Assembly (NCBI RefSeq): GCF_008642315.1
Contig: NZ_CP029192.1
Span: 2,356,001 to 2,420,000, forward strand
Length of the DNA stretch: 64,000 nucleotides
Source: Streptomyces venezuelae
GTDB lineage: Bacteria; Actinomycetota; Actinomycetes; Streptomycetales; Streptomycetaceae
Direction of reading: 5' to 3'
Part shown: piece by piece, positions 29,679-37,633 of the stretch
Layout: the number at the start of each line of letters is the position of its first letter
Numbering within the stretch: the first letter of the stretch is position 1
The notes under the pieces: model-generated
The model's input: only the letters and a program-made list of their open reading frames with translations
What the model was told of the DNA's origin: nothing
Databases searched by the model: none
Position numbers and translations under genes: made by a program

Positions 29679-30320
29679 TCAGACGCCCGCGCCCAGCATC
29701 GAGTTGATGCGCTGCGGATCACCGCAGACGATCAGCAGGGTGCCGGCTCGGGTGAGGGCCGTCGGCAGGGCCGCGACCGCGGTCTCCTCGCCGCCGTTGA
29801 GGGCGACGACGACCACGGGCCGGGACTTGGCACGATCCAGGGCGGCGGCGTCGGCGTAGAAGACGTCGTCGCCCGCGTCGTGCTGGGCCCAGTAGGAGGC
29901 CTCACCGAAGGACAGCTCGTGCGCGGCCCACGGGTGCGGGTCACCGGTGCTGATCACCAGGACCTCGCCGGGGGCACGCCCGGAGTCGAGAAGGAGGTCG
30001 ACCGCTTCCTCGGCCGCGTCCAGCGCGCCCTCGGCCGAGGCCGGGATCAGCTGGATCTGCGGCACCGATGCCGGGGCACCGGAAGCGGCGGGACCGGGGG
30101 CAGCCGGGGCGGCAGGCCCGGGCTTGGCTGCCGCGTCACGCGGCGTGCGCTGCGCGGGCGGCATCGGCCGGGCAGGACCCGGACGGCCGGGGCACGGCGG
30201 GGCCGCGGGACGCGGTCCGGGTACGGGGCGGGGGGTCGGCGCGGTACGGCCACTGGCCGGCGTGGCGCGGGGACCCTGGGCACTCTCGTGAATCTGAGGC
30301 TCCTCGGGAATGAGAGGCAT
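29679..30320 (-). CDS. Conserved hypothetical protein with proline/alanine-rich N-terminus
   Basis: A 213-residue protein. Residues 1-90 are a Pro/Ala/Gly/Arg-rich low-complexity region; residues 95-213 form an alpha/beta domain with repeating hydrophobic strands (EVLVISTGDPH, PVVVVALNGGEE, GTLLIVCGDPQRI). The C-terminal fold resembles a nucleotide-binding or helicase-accessory Rossmann-like domain, but no catalytic motif is present and I give no function. An open frame reaches 30605, but that would overlap rnhB; the ATG at 30320 (MPLIPEEPQ) avoids this. It lies 79 bp downstream of rnhB in the same direction, so the two may be cotranscribed. Confidence 0.72.
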   Translation of the reverse strand: MPLIPEEPQIHESAQGPRATPASGRTAPTPRPVPGPRPAAPPCPGRPGPARPMPPAQRTPRDAAAKPGPAAPAAPGPAASGAPASVPQIQLIPASAEGALDAAEEAVDLLLDSGRAPGEVLVISTGDPHPWAAHELSFGEASYWAQHDAGDDVFYADAAALDRAKSRPVVVVALNGGEETAVAALPTALTRAGTLLIVCGDPQRINSMLGAGV

Positions 30321-30399
30321 GAAGTGTTGTCTATCAAACGCCGATGCGACTCGCGTCGGCGGGTGGCACATGAGTGCGACGGGAAGGACCGGAAAAGCG

Positions 30400-31101
30400 T
30401 CAGAACTCAAAGCCGAGCTGACCCTCGATTTCCGGAACATTTCCGTCCGCCCAGCTGCGGGCCTTCTTGAGGTGCCGCCACTGGGGCAACGCATCAAGAT
30501 ACGCCCACGTGAGCCGGTGGTACGGGGTGGGCCCCCGCTCCGCCAGCGCGGCCTTGTGCACCGGCGACGGATAGCCGGCGTTGGCCGCAAAACCGAAGTC
30601 TGCATGTTCGATGCCCAGTTCGGCCATCATTTTGTCGCGCTGAACTTTCGCGATCACCGAAGCCGCGGCGACGGCCACACAGGATTGGTCGCCCTTGATC
30701 ACCGTACGAACCCGCCAGGGATTGCCGAGGTAGTCGTGCTTTCCGTCGAGGATGACCGCGTCCGGACGGACCGGCAGCCCCTCCAGAGCACGCACCGCGG
30801 CGAGCCGCAGAGCGGCCGTCATCCCCATGTCGTCGATCTCCTCGTGCGAGGCATGACCGAGGGCGTGCGCCGTGACCCAGCCCGACAGCTCCTCGGCGAG
30901 CGCGGTGCGCCGCTTGGGAGTGATCAGCTTGGAGTCGGTGAGCCCTTCCGGCGGCCTGCGCAGGCCCGTGACCGCCGCACAGACGGTGACCGGTCCCGCC
31001 CACGCGCCGCGCCCGACCTCGTCGACACCGGCGACGATCTTCGCTCCGGTGGTGGCGCGCAAGGAGCGCTCGACGGTGTGGGTGGGTGGTTCGTACGGCA
31101 T
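30400..31101 (-). CDS. rnhB: Ribonuclease HII
   Basis: A 233-residue RNase HII. The first two catalytic acids are in [15 protein letters not shown], followed by LTDSKLI, then [10 protein letters not shown] with the later aspartate, and [13 protein letters not shown], all typical of the family. It removes ribonucleotides and RNA primers from RNA:DNA hybrids. ATG start. The protein continues about 30 residues past the core with a Trp-rich tail. It lies upstream of the hypothetical gene ending at 29679. Confidence 0.95.
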   Translation of the reverse strand: MPYEPPTHTVERSLRATTGAKIVAGVDEVGRGAWAGPVTVCAAVTGLRRPPEGLTDSKLITPKRRTALAEELSGWVTAHALGHASHEEIDDMGMTAALRLAAVRALEGLPVRPDAVILDGKHDYLGNPWRVRTVIKGDQSCVAVAAASVIAKVQRDKMMAELGIEHADFGFAANAGYPSPVHKAALAERGPTPYHRLTWAYLDALPQWRHLKKARSWADGNVPEIEGQLGFEF

Positions 31102-31170
31102 GGCGGCAATAGCCTACGCCGCCGGGACCCGCCCGCGACACCCAGGCCCGCCCCTCGGCTCTCCGGACCC

Positions 31171-31785
31171 TCAGGGGCGCAGCATGGGAACCATCACCTG
31201 ATCGATCAAGGCCTCGAATTCCTCGTCGTCCCATTCACTGCCGCACACCTTCGAGCGGTACATCAGCATCGCCGGAATGACATCGCAGACGTACGCGTCC
31301 AGTCCCCCGGAACGCACCTCTCCACGCTCGATTCCGCGGCGTACGACCTCCTTGATCAACTGGACGCTCGGCTCGATGACGCCCTGGAAGATCACGTCAT
31401 GGAAGCGCTCGGCGGCCGCCGTGTCGCATTCGTGAAGCACCGCGCGCAGGGCGGAGCCGGTGCGCGAGAACATCGACACCCGCATCTCCTTGCACAGCTG
31501 CAACAGGTCCTCGCGGACGCTGCCGCAGTCCGGCGGGCTGTCGAGCCGGGGCAGCCCGGCCCGCAACGCGTCGACGACGAGGTCCTCCTTGGACGGCCAC
31601 CGGCGGTACACCGCGGCCTTGCCCGTCTGCGCGCCCGCCGCCACGCCCTCCATCGTCAGCCCGCTCCAGCCGACCGTGCTGAGCTGCTCCAGGGCGGCGT
31701 CCAGGATCGCCCGCTCCAGGACGGGCCCCCGGCGGCGCGGTGTCGCCGTCCGTGCGGAAACCGCGGACCAACGGGAAGTAGCCAT
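31171..31785 (-). CDS. TetR/AcrR-family repressor of the divergent MFS exporter
   Basis: A 204-residue TetR-family regulator. The N-terminal helix-turn-helix is clear (LERAILDAALEQL, GLTMEGVAAGAQTGKAAVYRRWPSKEDLVVDAL, residues about 22-70); the C-terminal ligand domain fits the TetR_C family. The ATG is preceded by GGAGAG at 6 nt. Two perfect palindromes in the spacer to the exporter gene are the expected operators, so it should repress the exporter and itself and be released by an exported drug or metabolite. Confidence 0.9.
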   Translation of the reverse strand: MATSRWSAVSARTATPRRRGPVLERAILDAALEQLSTVGWSGLTMEGVAAGAQTGKAAVYRRWPSKEDLVVDALRAGLPRLDSPPDCGSVREDLLQLCKEMRVSMFSRTGSALRAVLHECDTAAAERFHDVIFQGVIEPSVQLIKEVVRRGIERGEVRSGGLDAYVCDVIPAMLMYRSKVCGSEWDDEEFEALIDQVMVPMLRP

Positions 31786-31836
31786 CAATTTCTCTCCATA
31801 GAGCACACAAGGGAGGCAGAGAACAGAAGAAGGGTC

Positions 31837-31856
31837 AGTGAACGGTTGCGTTCACT
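31837..31856. promoter_or_regulatory. TetR operator 1
   Basis: AGTGAACGGTTGCGTTCACT: 8-bp arms AGTGAACG/CGTTCACT around a 4-bp centre. It lies nearest the regulator gene, so it probably serves autoregulation. Its centre is 49 bp from that of operator 2. Confidence 0.85.
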
Positions 31857-31880
31857 CAAGAGGTGTCACTACCGTCGTGG

Positions 31881-31910
31881 TTGACAGTGAACGGAACCGT
31901 TCACTAAGGA
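31881..31910 (+). promoter_or_regulatory. Exporter promoter with TetR operator 2 between -35 and -10
   Basis: TTGACA at 31881-31886 is a consensus -35. The second palindrome, AGTGAACGGAACCGTTCACT (31886-31905, 9-bp arms), starts at its last base and fills the spacer to a weak -10 near CTAAGG (31904-31909). Bound repressor would physically occlude RNA polymerase. The -10 is poor and its position is inferred from spacing. Confidence 0.8.
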
Positions 31911-31924
31911 ACTTGTGGGGGATC

Positions 31925-33484
31925 ATGACGACCACCTCTCAGCTGACGAAGAATCAAAAGCCCGGTACCGCCCGCCGAGAGGGGCACCCCGGCTTAGCAC
32001 TCACTGTCATCGCGGCCTGCCAACTCATGGTGGTACTGGACGCCACGATTGTGAATATCGCGCTCCCCCACATCCAGGGAGCCCTCAACTTCTCGACGAC
32101 CGACCTCACTTGGGTCGTCAGCGCATACACCCTCACCTTCGGTGGACTGCTGCTCCTCGGCGGCCGCGCGGGTGACATCCTGGGACGCCGCCGCGTGTTC
32201 ATGGCAGGCATCCTTCTTTTCACTTTCGCCTCGCTCCTCGGCGGATTCGCGCAGGAGCCCTGGCAGTTGCTCGCCGCCCGCGCCCTGCAGGGCGTCGGAG
32301 GCGCCATCGCCTCGCCCACCTCGCTGGCGCTGATCACGACAACCTTCCCCGAAGGCCCCGAGCGGAACCGCGCCTTCGGCGTCTTCGCCGCCGTCTCCGC
32401 AGGTGGCGGCGCCATCGGCCTCCTGGCGGGCGGCATGCTCACCGAGTGGCTCAACTGGCGCTGGGTCCTGTTCGTGAACGTGCCCATCGGCATCCTGATC
32501 GCCGTCCTCACCCCGCTCTACATCAATGAATCCGAACGCCACCCCGGCCGCTTCGACATCCTGGGCGCCCTGACCTCGACGCTCGGCATGGCCTCCCTGG
32601 TCTACGGATTCATCCGCGCCTCCGAAGAGGGCTGGCGCGACAGCGTCACCGTCGGTTCGTTCGCCGCCGCGGTCGTCCTGCTCATGGCCTTCGTGTTCAT
32701 CGAGAAGCGGGCCAAGGAGCCGATCACACCCCTCCGCATGTTCGCCGACCGCAACCGGTCCGGCACCTATGTGATCATGCTCAGCCTGGCCGCCGCGATG
32801 TTCGGCATGTTCTTCTTCATCGTTCTCTTCGTCCAGAACATCCTGAACTACACCCCGATCGAGGCCGGCCTGGCCTTCCTGCCGGTCACGGTGGTCATCG
32901 CGATCGGCGCCGGTCTGTCGCAGAAATTCCTCCCCGTCCTCGGTCCCAAGCCGTTCATGGTGACCGGCTCGGCCATCGTCGCCGTCGGCCTCGGCTGGCA
33001 GGCCCTGATCGGCCCCGACAGCTCGTACGTCGGCGGCGTACTCGGGCCCATGCTCCTCTTCGGCTTCGGCATGGGCCTGAACTTCGTGACCCTGACCCTG
33101 ACCGCCGTCTCCGGAGTCGCCCTCCACGAGGCCGGCGCGGCATCCGGCCTCCTCAACGCCACCCAGCAGGTCGGCGGCTCGCTCGGCCTCTCCATCCTCA
33201 CCACGGTCTTCGGCACGGCGAGCCGCAACGAGGCCGAGGACCAGGTCGCCGACTTCATGGCCCACGCCTCCCCGGAACAGAAGGCCGAGTTCGCCAAGAC
33301 CCACGAACTCCCGGCCCCCTGGAGCCACGAGATCCTGGCCGAGGGCATCTCCACCGCCTTCATCCCGGCCGCCGCCATGGCCGTCCTCGCGCTGATCACC
33401 GCGGCACTGGTGATCCGCGTCCGCAAGAGCGACCTCGACGCCCTGGCCGGCACGGCGGGCGCGGCGGGCCCTGCGGGCGGCTGA
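31925..33484 (+). CDS. MFS multidrug exporter, DHA2 (14-TMS) family
   Basis: A 519-residue EmrB/QacA-type major facilitator. The first helix carries the family motif LDATIVNIALPHIQ; motif A is GGRAGDILGRRRVF after helix 2; motif C-like sequence is AAVSAGGGAIGLLAGGMLTEW in helix 5. About 14 hydrophobic helices are spread over the length. It should use the proton gradient to expel a hydrophobic drug or metabolite. The start MTTTSQLTKN follows GGGGGATC; a longer frame from 31838 would begin inside the operator and was rejected. The last codons (GTAGAAGPAGG) and stop lie in a 24-bp direct repeat, a tandem duplication of the gene end. Confidence 0.92.
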   Translation: MTTTSQLTKNQKPGTARREGHPGLALTVIAACQLMVVLDATIVNIALPHIQGALNFSTTDLTWVVSAYTLTFGGLLLLGGRAGDILGRRRVFMAGILLFTFASLLGGFAQEPWQLLAARALQGVGGAIASPTSLALITTTFPEGPERNRAFGVFAAVSAGGGAIGLLAGGMLTEWLNWRWVLFVNVPIGILIAVLTPLYINESERHPGRFDILGALTSTLGMASLVYGFIRASEEGWRDSVTVGSFAAAVVLLMAFVFIEKRAKEPITPLRMFADRNRSGTYVIMLSLAAAMFGMFFFIVLFVQNILNYTPIEAGLAFLPVTVVIAIGAGLSQKFLPVLGPKPFMVTGSAIVAVGLGWQALIGPDSSYVGGVLGPMLLFGFGMGLNFVTLTLTAVSGVALHEAGAASGLLNATQQVGGSLGLSILTTVFGTASRNEAEDQVADFMAHASPEQKAEFAKTHELPAPWSHEILAEGISTAFIPAAAMAVLALITAALVIRVRKSDLDALAGTAGAAGPAGG

Positions 33485-33520
33485 CGCGACCAGCCTGGCG
33501 GGCCCTGCGGGCGGCTGACG
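33463..33520. repeat. 24-bp direct repeat over the MFS gene end
   Basis: Two perfect copies at 33463-33486 and 33497-33520 (34-bp period; each begins GGCGGGCCCTGCGGGCGG and ends with CTGACG) include the TGA stop and the preceding codons. The second copy is non-coding, so this looks like a recent tandem slippage duplication. Confidence 0.85.
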
Positions 33521-33658
33521 AGGCCAGCCTTCTGCGGCTGGTGGACGGCACCCTGCGGGGGCGGGTGCGCGTGTGGCGGCGGGCGCGGGTGCAGGCGCGG
33601 GTGCCCCGGGGGGGCGATGCACGTGCGCGGGTGCCGGGGGCGACGCACGTGCGGGTGC

Positions 33659-33713
33659 GGGTGCCGGGGGGCGATTGGCGTGGCGGACTGGGGCGCCACG
33701 CCAATCGGCACCC
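33659..33713 (+). terminator. Long hairpin downstream of the MFS gene
   Basis: A 14-bp perfect stem (33672-33685 with 33694-33707, 8-nt loop) extended, after a bulge of six G on the left arm, by GGGTGCC pairing with GGCACCC. It starts 175 bp after the stop, so a terminator role is plausible but unproven. Confidence 0.5.
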
Positions 33714-33801
33714 GTGCAGCTCCTGGCACGAGCGGGGGCGCTGGCACCAGGGGCCGCAAGCCATGGTGCGCCTGCCGCCATGGTGCGCCTACCGCGGGCC
33801 A

Positions 33802-33882
33802 CGGACGGCGAGTCACGGTGCATGGGTCAGGACAACGAGCCACGGTGGATGGGCCCGGACGGCGAGCCACGGTACGTGGGCC
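33802..33882. repeat. Three tandem 27-bp units (minisatellite)
   Basis: Units 33802-33828, 33829-33855 and 33856-33882 share the core CGAGYCACGGT. The third and first differ at only a few positions. The period is a multiple of three, so all frames stay open across it, which explains spurious open frames with nine-residue repeats. Confidence 0.85.
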
Positions 33883-33942
33883 ACACGGACCGGCGCCCGG
33901 GCTGCGCCCACCGCCCGCCGTGGGCCTGCCCCGAGCGAAGGG

Positions 33943-34851
33943 TCACCCCACCGCGTCGAGAACCCAGTCCGGCAGCGCCTCCGTCCGCTCCAGCCACTCT
34001 CCTGGCGGCGTGCCCTCCTCCGCGGAGGCGACGACACCACCGACGATGGCGCACGTCGTGTCCATGTCTCCGCCGACCCGGGCCGTGTCCCAGATCGCCC
34101 GCTCGTACGCCCCAAGCCCACGAGCAGCCGACCACAACGCGAACGGCACCGTGTCGTGGGCCGTCGTCCGCCGACCGCACCCGAGAACCGCCGCCACGGT
34201 CCCGGCATCGCCGTAGTCGAGCATGTCCCGCGCCCTCCGCAGCCCCGCCCCCACCGCACTGCGCGGCACCAGGTCGATCACGCCGTCGAGCAGCTCCTTC
34301 GGCGCGGGCGGCCCCGTCGGAGCGGCCACCAGCGCCGCGGCGGCGGCCACCGCCATCGCCCCGACGACGGCCTCACGGTGCTGATGCGTCGGATACGCCG
34401 AGATCTCCGCCTGGTGCGTCGCCTGCTCCGGGTCGTCCGCGTACCAAGCGCCGAGCGGGGCGATCCGCATGGCCGCGCCGTTGCCCCAGGACCCCTGCCC
34501 CTTGAAGAGCGCGGAGGCCAGCTCCCGCCAGTCCCCGCCTTCGCGGACCTGCCGCAGCAGCCGGTTCACGGCGGGCCCGTAGCCACGGTCGAAGTCATGG
34601 TGCTCCGCGAACGACAGGGCGAGAGCGTCCTGGTCGATGCGTCGGTGCTTGGCGAGGATGGCCAGTACCGAGCAGGCCATCTCGGTGTCGTCGGTCCACT
34701 GCCAGGGCGCGTCCGGCAGCTCGCGGCGCTTGAGCAGGGGGTAATGCGCGGGGACGAAGAACTGTGAGCCCAGCGCGTCCCCCACCGCCAGTCCGCGCAG
34801 GCTGGCCAGAGCGCGCTCGAGGCGCCGGTCGGGAGAGGAATCAGCGGTCAT
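33943..34851 (-). CDS. ADP-ribosylglycohydrolase family protein
   Basis: A 302-residue all-helical ADP-ribosylglycohydrolase (DraG/ARH family). The dinuclear metal site is visible: WTDDTEM near residue 52 and GDMDTTCAIVGG near 265, plus GSWGNGAAMRI in the middle. Members remove ADP-ribose from proteins or nucleic acids or cleave related N-glycosidic bonds; the target is not predictable here. ATG start. No partner ADP-ribosyltransferase is encoded nearby, so it may act on ADP-ribosylation made elsewhere. Confidence 0.92.
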   Translation of the reverse strand: MTADSSPDRRLERALASLRGLAVGDALGSQFFVPAHYPLLKRRELPDAPWQWTDDTEMACSVLAILAKHRRIDQDALALSFAEHHDFDRGYGPAVNRLLRQVREGGDWRELASALFKGQGSWGNGAAMRIAPLGAWYADDPEQATHQAEISAYPTHQHREAVVGAMAVAAAAALVAAPTGPPAPKELLDGVIDLVPRSAVGAGLRRARDMLDYGDAGTVAAVLGCGRRTTAHDTVPFALWSAARGLGAYERAIWDTARVGGDMDTTCAIVGGVVASAEEGTPPGEWLERTEALPDWVLDAVG

Positions 34852-34987
34852 CGCCCTGCCACTCTAATTCGTTGCCAACGGATCCAGCACCACTCAATCG
34901 GTTCCTCCGAGCCCGCCGGAACCGCCGGCCGGTGATATCCCGGTCACAGCTCCGGCCCCGGAGAGCCCTCACGACCTCCGAAGTCGC

Positions 34988-35197
34988 CTAGGGCCTGTGT
35001 CGGGAGTCCCGTCGTCCGCCCGGAGGGCGGGCCCCGCGGCGTCCGGCGCGTGCGATCGCAAGGCGCAGGGTCGCCCCGATACTGGTCGTACCGGGACGAC
35101 CCTCCAACGCCGCTGGGGGTCCCCCCGCGCCCTTCAGGCGTGGGGGAGTGCGTGCCGGGCGCCGCGGGGCAGGCGGGACTTCCGACACAGGCCCTAG
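34988..35197. repeat. Inverted-repeat element over the phosphatase stop codon
   Basis: A 210-bp element bounded by 24-bp inverted repeats (34988-35011 and 35174-35197, one mismatch; outer part CTAGGGCCTGTGTCGG). The interior contains further self-complementary GC arms and CGGGGCAGGCGGGA, also present in the 52-bp copy at 26379-26430. Its right end provides the TAG stop of the phosphatase gene. No open frame of its own is convincing; it resembles a palindromic REP or MITE-like unit. It fills most of the 342-bp gap between genes. Confidence 0.8.
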
Positions 35198-35853
35198 CCC
35201 GTGACGCCGTACGACTCGGGCTCACGCCAGCGTTCGAACGGCCGGTCCAACGTGTACTTGCCGTCGTCGCCGAGCACCAGCACCCTCATCTCCCCGTTGC
35301 CCGGGTTGGACAGCGACTCGAACTCGGCCACCGACCAGTGGAACCACCGCATGCAGAACAGCCGCATGGTGAGCCCGTGCGTGACCAGCAGGACGTTCGG
35401 CGGATGGTCCGGTGCTTCGAAGCTCCGGTAGAGGCTCTCCAGGAAGGCCCCCACCCTGTCGTAGACGTCAGCCCCCGACTCTCCTTGTGCGAAGCGGTAG
35501 AAGAAGTGCCCGTACGCGTCGCGGTACGCCTTCTGCAGCCGCACATCGTCCCTGTCCTGCCAGTTGCCCCAGTCCTGCTCCCGCAGCCTCGGCTCCTCCC
35601 GTACACGCACCAGCTCCGGGTCGAGCCGGAACGCCTGGAAGGTTTCGTGGGTGCGGCGGTACGGCGACACGTACACGCTCACGCGCTCGCGGCCGAGCAG
35701 TTCCCGCAGGTGTTTCCCCGTGTCTTCCGCCTGCGACCACCCCGTTTCGGTGAGCTCGAGAGCGTGATCGGGTTCGCGCTCGTACACGGTGTCGTCGGCG
35801 TTGCCTGCCGACTCGCCGTGCCTGACCAGGATGATGCGCCGCGGGCGTGCCAT
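35194..35853 (-). CDS. Histidine phosphatase (phosphoglycerate mutase-like)
   Basis: A 219-residue histidine phosphatase superfamily member. The phospho-acceptor histidine is in ILVRHGESAGNADD at residue ~11, arginine in VYVSPYRRTHETFQAF, and the second histidine in NVLLVTHGLTMRLF near 155. It dephosphorylates a small molecule or protein in the cytosol; family sequence does not define the substrate. ATG start; the TAG stop lies in the terminal repeat of the adjacent element. 34 bp downstream of the ABC-F gene, so the two may be cotranscribed. Confidence 0.9.
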   Translation of the reverse strand: MARPRRIILVRHGESAGNADDTVYEREPDHALELTETGWSQAEDTGKHLRELLGRERVSVYVSPYRRTHETFQAFRLDPELVRVREEPRLREQDWGNWQDRDDVRLQKAYRDAYGHFFYRFAQGESGADVYDRVGAFLESLYRSFEAPDHPPNVLLVTHGLTMRLFCMRWFHWSVAEFESLSNPGNGEMRVLVLGDDGKYTLDRPFERWREPESYGVTG

Positions 35854-35887
35854 ACGGAAACCCTAGATCGGGTCCCGGGTGAGCTGC

Positions 35888-37498
35888 TCAGTCGGGTAGC
35901 CGCCCGGACTCCATCCGGCGTATTCGGCCCGTGAAGCGCCGACGGAGCAATCGGTCGTGCGAGACGACGACCAGCGCTCCTGTCCACTGCTCCAGCGCCG
36001 CCTCCAGTTCTTCGACCAGACCCAGTGCGAGGTGGTTCGCCGGCTCGTCCAGCAACAGGAGATCGGCGGGTCTGGCCAGCAGGCGTGCGAGGGCCAGCCT
36101 CCGTCGCTGCCCGGCGGACAGTGAGCCAACCTGGACGTGCAGGTCACGTGGTCTGAACAGGCCGTAGGAGAGGAGCAGCTCCCGCTCCTCGTCGTCGGTC
36201 AGCCCGAGTCCCTTGCCGAAGGCTTCGAGGACGCGCTCGGTCGGGCGCCGTACCGATATCTCCTGCGCGAGATAGGCGATCCGCCCTCTGCGGACGACCG
36301 TGCCTTGGTCGGGTTGCAGCACCCCTGCCATGATGCGCAGCAGCGTGGACTTGCCGGCACCGTTGCCTCCGTGGATCAGCAGCCGATCGCCTGCCGAGAC
36401 GGTGAGCGACTCCACGGCGAGCCGCTCTCCCACCGTCACATCGCGCAGGCTCACCAGCTCACCTTGCGTCGCACCTGCCAGCGGGCGTGCCGTGAAGCTG
36501 AGCGGTTCTGGCGGGCGCTGCACCGGCTGGTCCCGCAGCCTTCGCAGTCTTTCCTGAGCGTTCCTGACCCGCCCCGCGACCGAGGCCTGGACCCGTCCGC
36601 CGGCTCGGTCGTACGCCATCTTGTTGTTGTCCTTCATTCCCCGGCCACCGGCCACCGCATGGGCAGTGGTCGCCATGAACTCCTGAAGACGACTCGTCTC
36701 CTCGCACCACTCCGCGTACTGCTGCTCCCAGCGCTGGCGGGCCGCGGCCCGTTCCGCGACCAGTCCTTGGTAGCCACCGCCGTGTCGCACCACCGACCGA
36801 CGGTCGGCGTCCACTTCGAGGATCGCGGTGGTCACGCGCTCCAGGAACATACGGTCGTGCGAGACCGCGACGACCGTCCCGCGGTGCGCGGAGAGGGCAG
36901 TCTCCAGCCAGTCCAGTGCACTCTCGTCCAGATGATTGGTCGGTTCGTCCAGGAACATCACCTCGGGTGCGGCCGCGATGAGGCAGGCCAGGCCGAGGCG
37001 GGCCTGTTCGCCGCCGGACAGGCTGCCCAGCACCCTGTCCCGGCCGATGTGACCGAGCCCCAGACCGTGCATCGCCTTGTCCACGCGCGCGTCCGCCTCA
37101 TATCCCCCGCGCAACTCGAAGGCGGTGAGCAGGTCCCCGTACTCACCCAGGTCACGCTCGCTCGCTGAACCGAGCTCCGCCTCGCGTTCCCGCAATCGGC
37201 GCTCCATCGAACGGAGTTCGCCCAGGGCGGCGTCGATGGCATCGCCGACGTGCCGGTCCGCGGGAAGCTGAGGAGTCTGCGCGAGCAGGCCGGCCCCTCG
37301 TTCGGCGACAGTGACCACCTCGCCCTCGTCGGGCCGCAGGTCACCGGACATCAGGTGCAGCAGCGTGGACTTGCCCGCACCGTTCTCCCCCACAACGCCT
37401 ATGCGTTCGCCCGGCCTGATCGCGAGAGACACCGCGTCGAGGATCAGCCGATCCCCACGGGCCTTGGTCACACCGTGCAGAGAAATCTGAGTAGGCAC
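35888..37498 (-). CDS. ABC-F protein, antibiotic-resistance/ribosome-protection type
   Basis: A 536-residue soluble protein with two ATPase domains and no membrane segments. Domain 1 has GENGAGKST, LSGGEQARLGLA and DEPTNHLD; domain 2 has GGNGAGKST, LSAGQRRRLALAR and LLLDEPANHLAL. The linker between them is long, charged and helical (about residues 215-310, including KDNNKMAYDRAGG), as in the Streptomyces group that includes TlrC, OleB, CarA and SrmB, which dislodge macrolides and related drugs from the ribosome. That drug class is an inference. Start is GTG; an in-frame TTG upstream adds nine residues. It is divergent from a TetR gene. Confidence 0.88.
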   Translation of the reverse strand: MPTQISLHGVTKARGDRLILDAVSLAIRPGERIGVVGENGAGKSTLLHLMSGDLRPDEGEVVTVAERGAGLLAQTPQLPADRHVGDAIDAALGELRSMERRLREREAELGSASERDLGEYGDLLTAFELRGGYEADARVDKAMHGLGLGHIGRDRVLGSLSGGEQARLGLACLIAAAPEVMFLDEPTNHLDESALDWLETALSAHRGTVVAVSHDRMFLERVTTAILEVDADRRSVVRHGGGYQGLVAERAAARQRWEQQYAEWCEETSRLQEFMATTAHAVAGGRGMKDNNKMAYDRAGGRVQASVAGRVRNAQERLRRLRDQPVQRPPEPLSFTARPLAGATQGELVSLRDVTVGERLAVESLTVSAGDRLLIHGGNGAGKSTLLRIMAGVLQPDQGTVVRRGRIAYLAQEISVRRPTERVLEAFGKGLGLTDDEERELLLSYGLFRPRDLHVQVGSLSAGQRRRLALARLLARPADLLLLDEPANHLALGLVEELEAALEQWTGALVVVSHDRLLRRRFTGRIRRMESGRLPD

Positions 37499-37633
37499 AG
37501 GAACCCCCGGTTTCCATCCACCCAAGCAAACGCAACGCCTGTCGCATTACGATGAGTGTGGCAGACTGGCGCAGCTAACGCAACCCGAGTAGCGATAAAT
37601 ATCCGGGCGATACGGCGGGGAAGGGACGGGTCG

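Larger units (their letters stand above)
33485..33942. other. Repeat-rich intergenic stretch without a gene
   Basis: About 460 bp between the MFS exporter and the ADP-ribosylglycohydrolase gene. It contains the tail of the 24-bp direct repeat, G-rich imperfect tandem units at about 33595-33682, a long hairpin at 33659-33713, a 17-bp doublet near 33770-33795 and three 27-bp minisatellite units at 33802-33882. Open frames through it are produced by the repeats and then run antisense into the downstream gene; I support no protein here. Confidence 0.7.

Noticed and set aside
31838..31924. Extended start of the MFS exporter at 31838.
   Set aside because: It would begin inside the first palindrome and translate the promoter; ATG at 31925 follows a G-rich ribosome binding site and starts the conserved sequence.
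33541..34767. A plus-strand frame with a nine-residue repeat (RTASHGAWV-like units).
   Set aside because: The repeat comes from a 27-bp DNA minisatellite that keeps every frame open, and the frame then runs antisense through the ADP-ribosylglycohydrolase gene.
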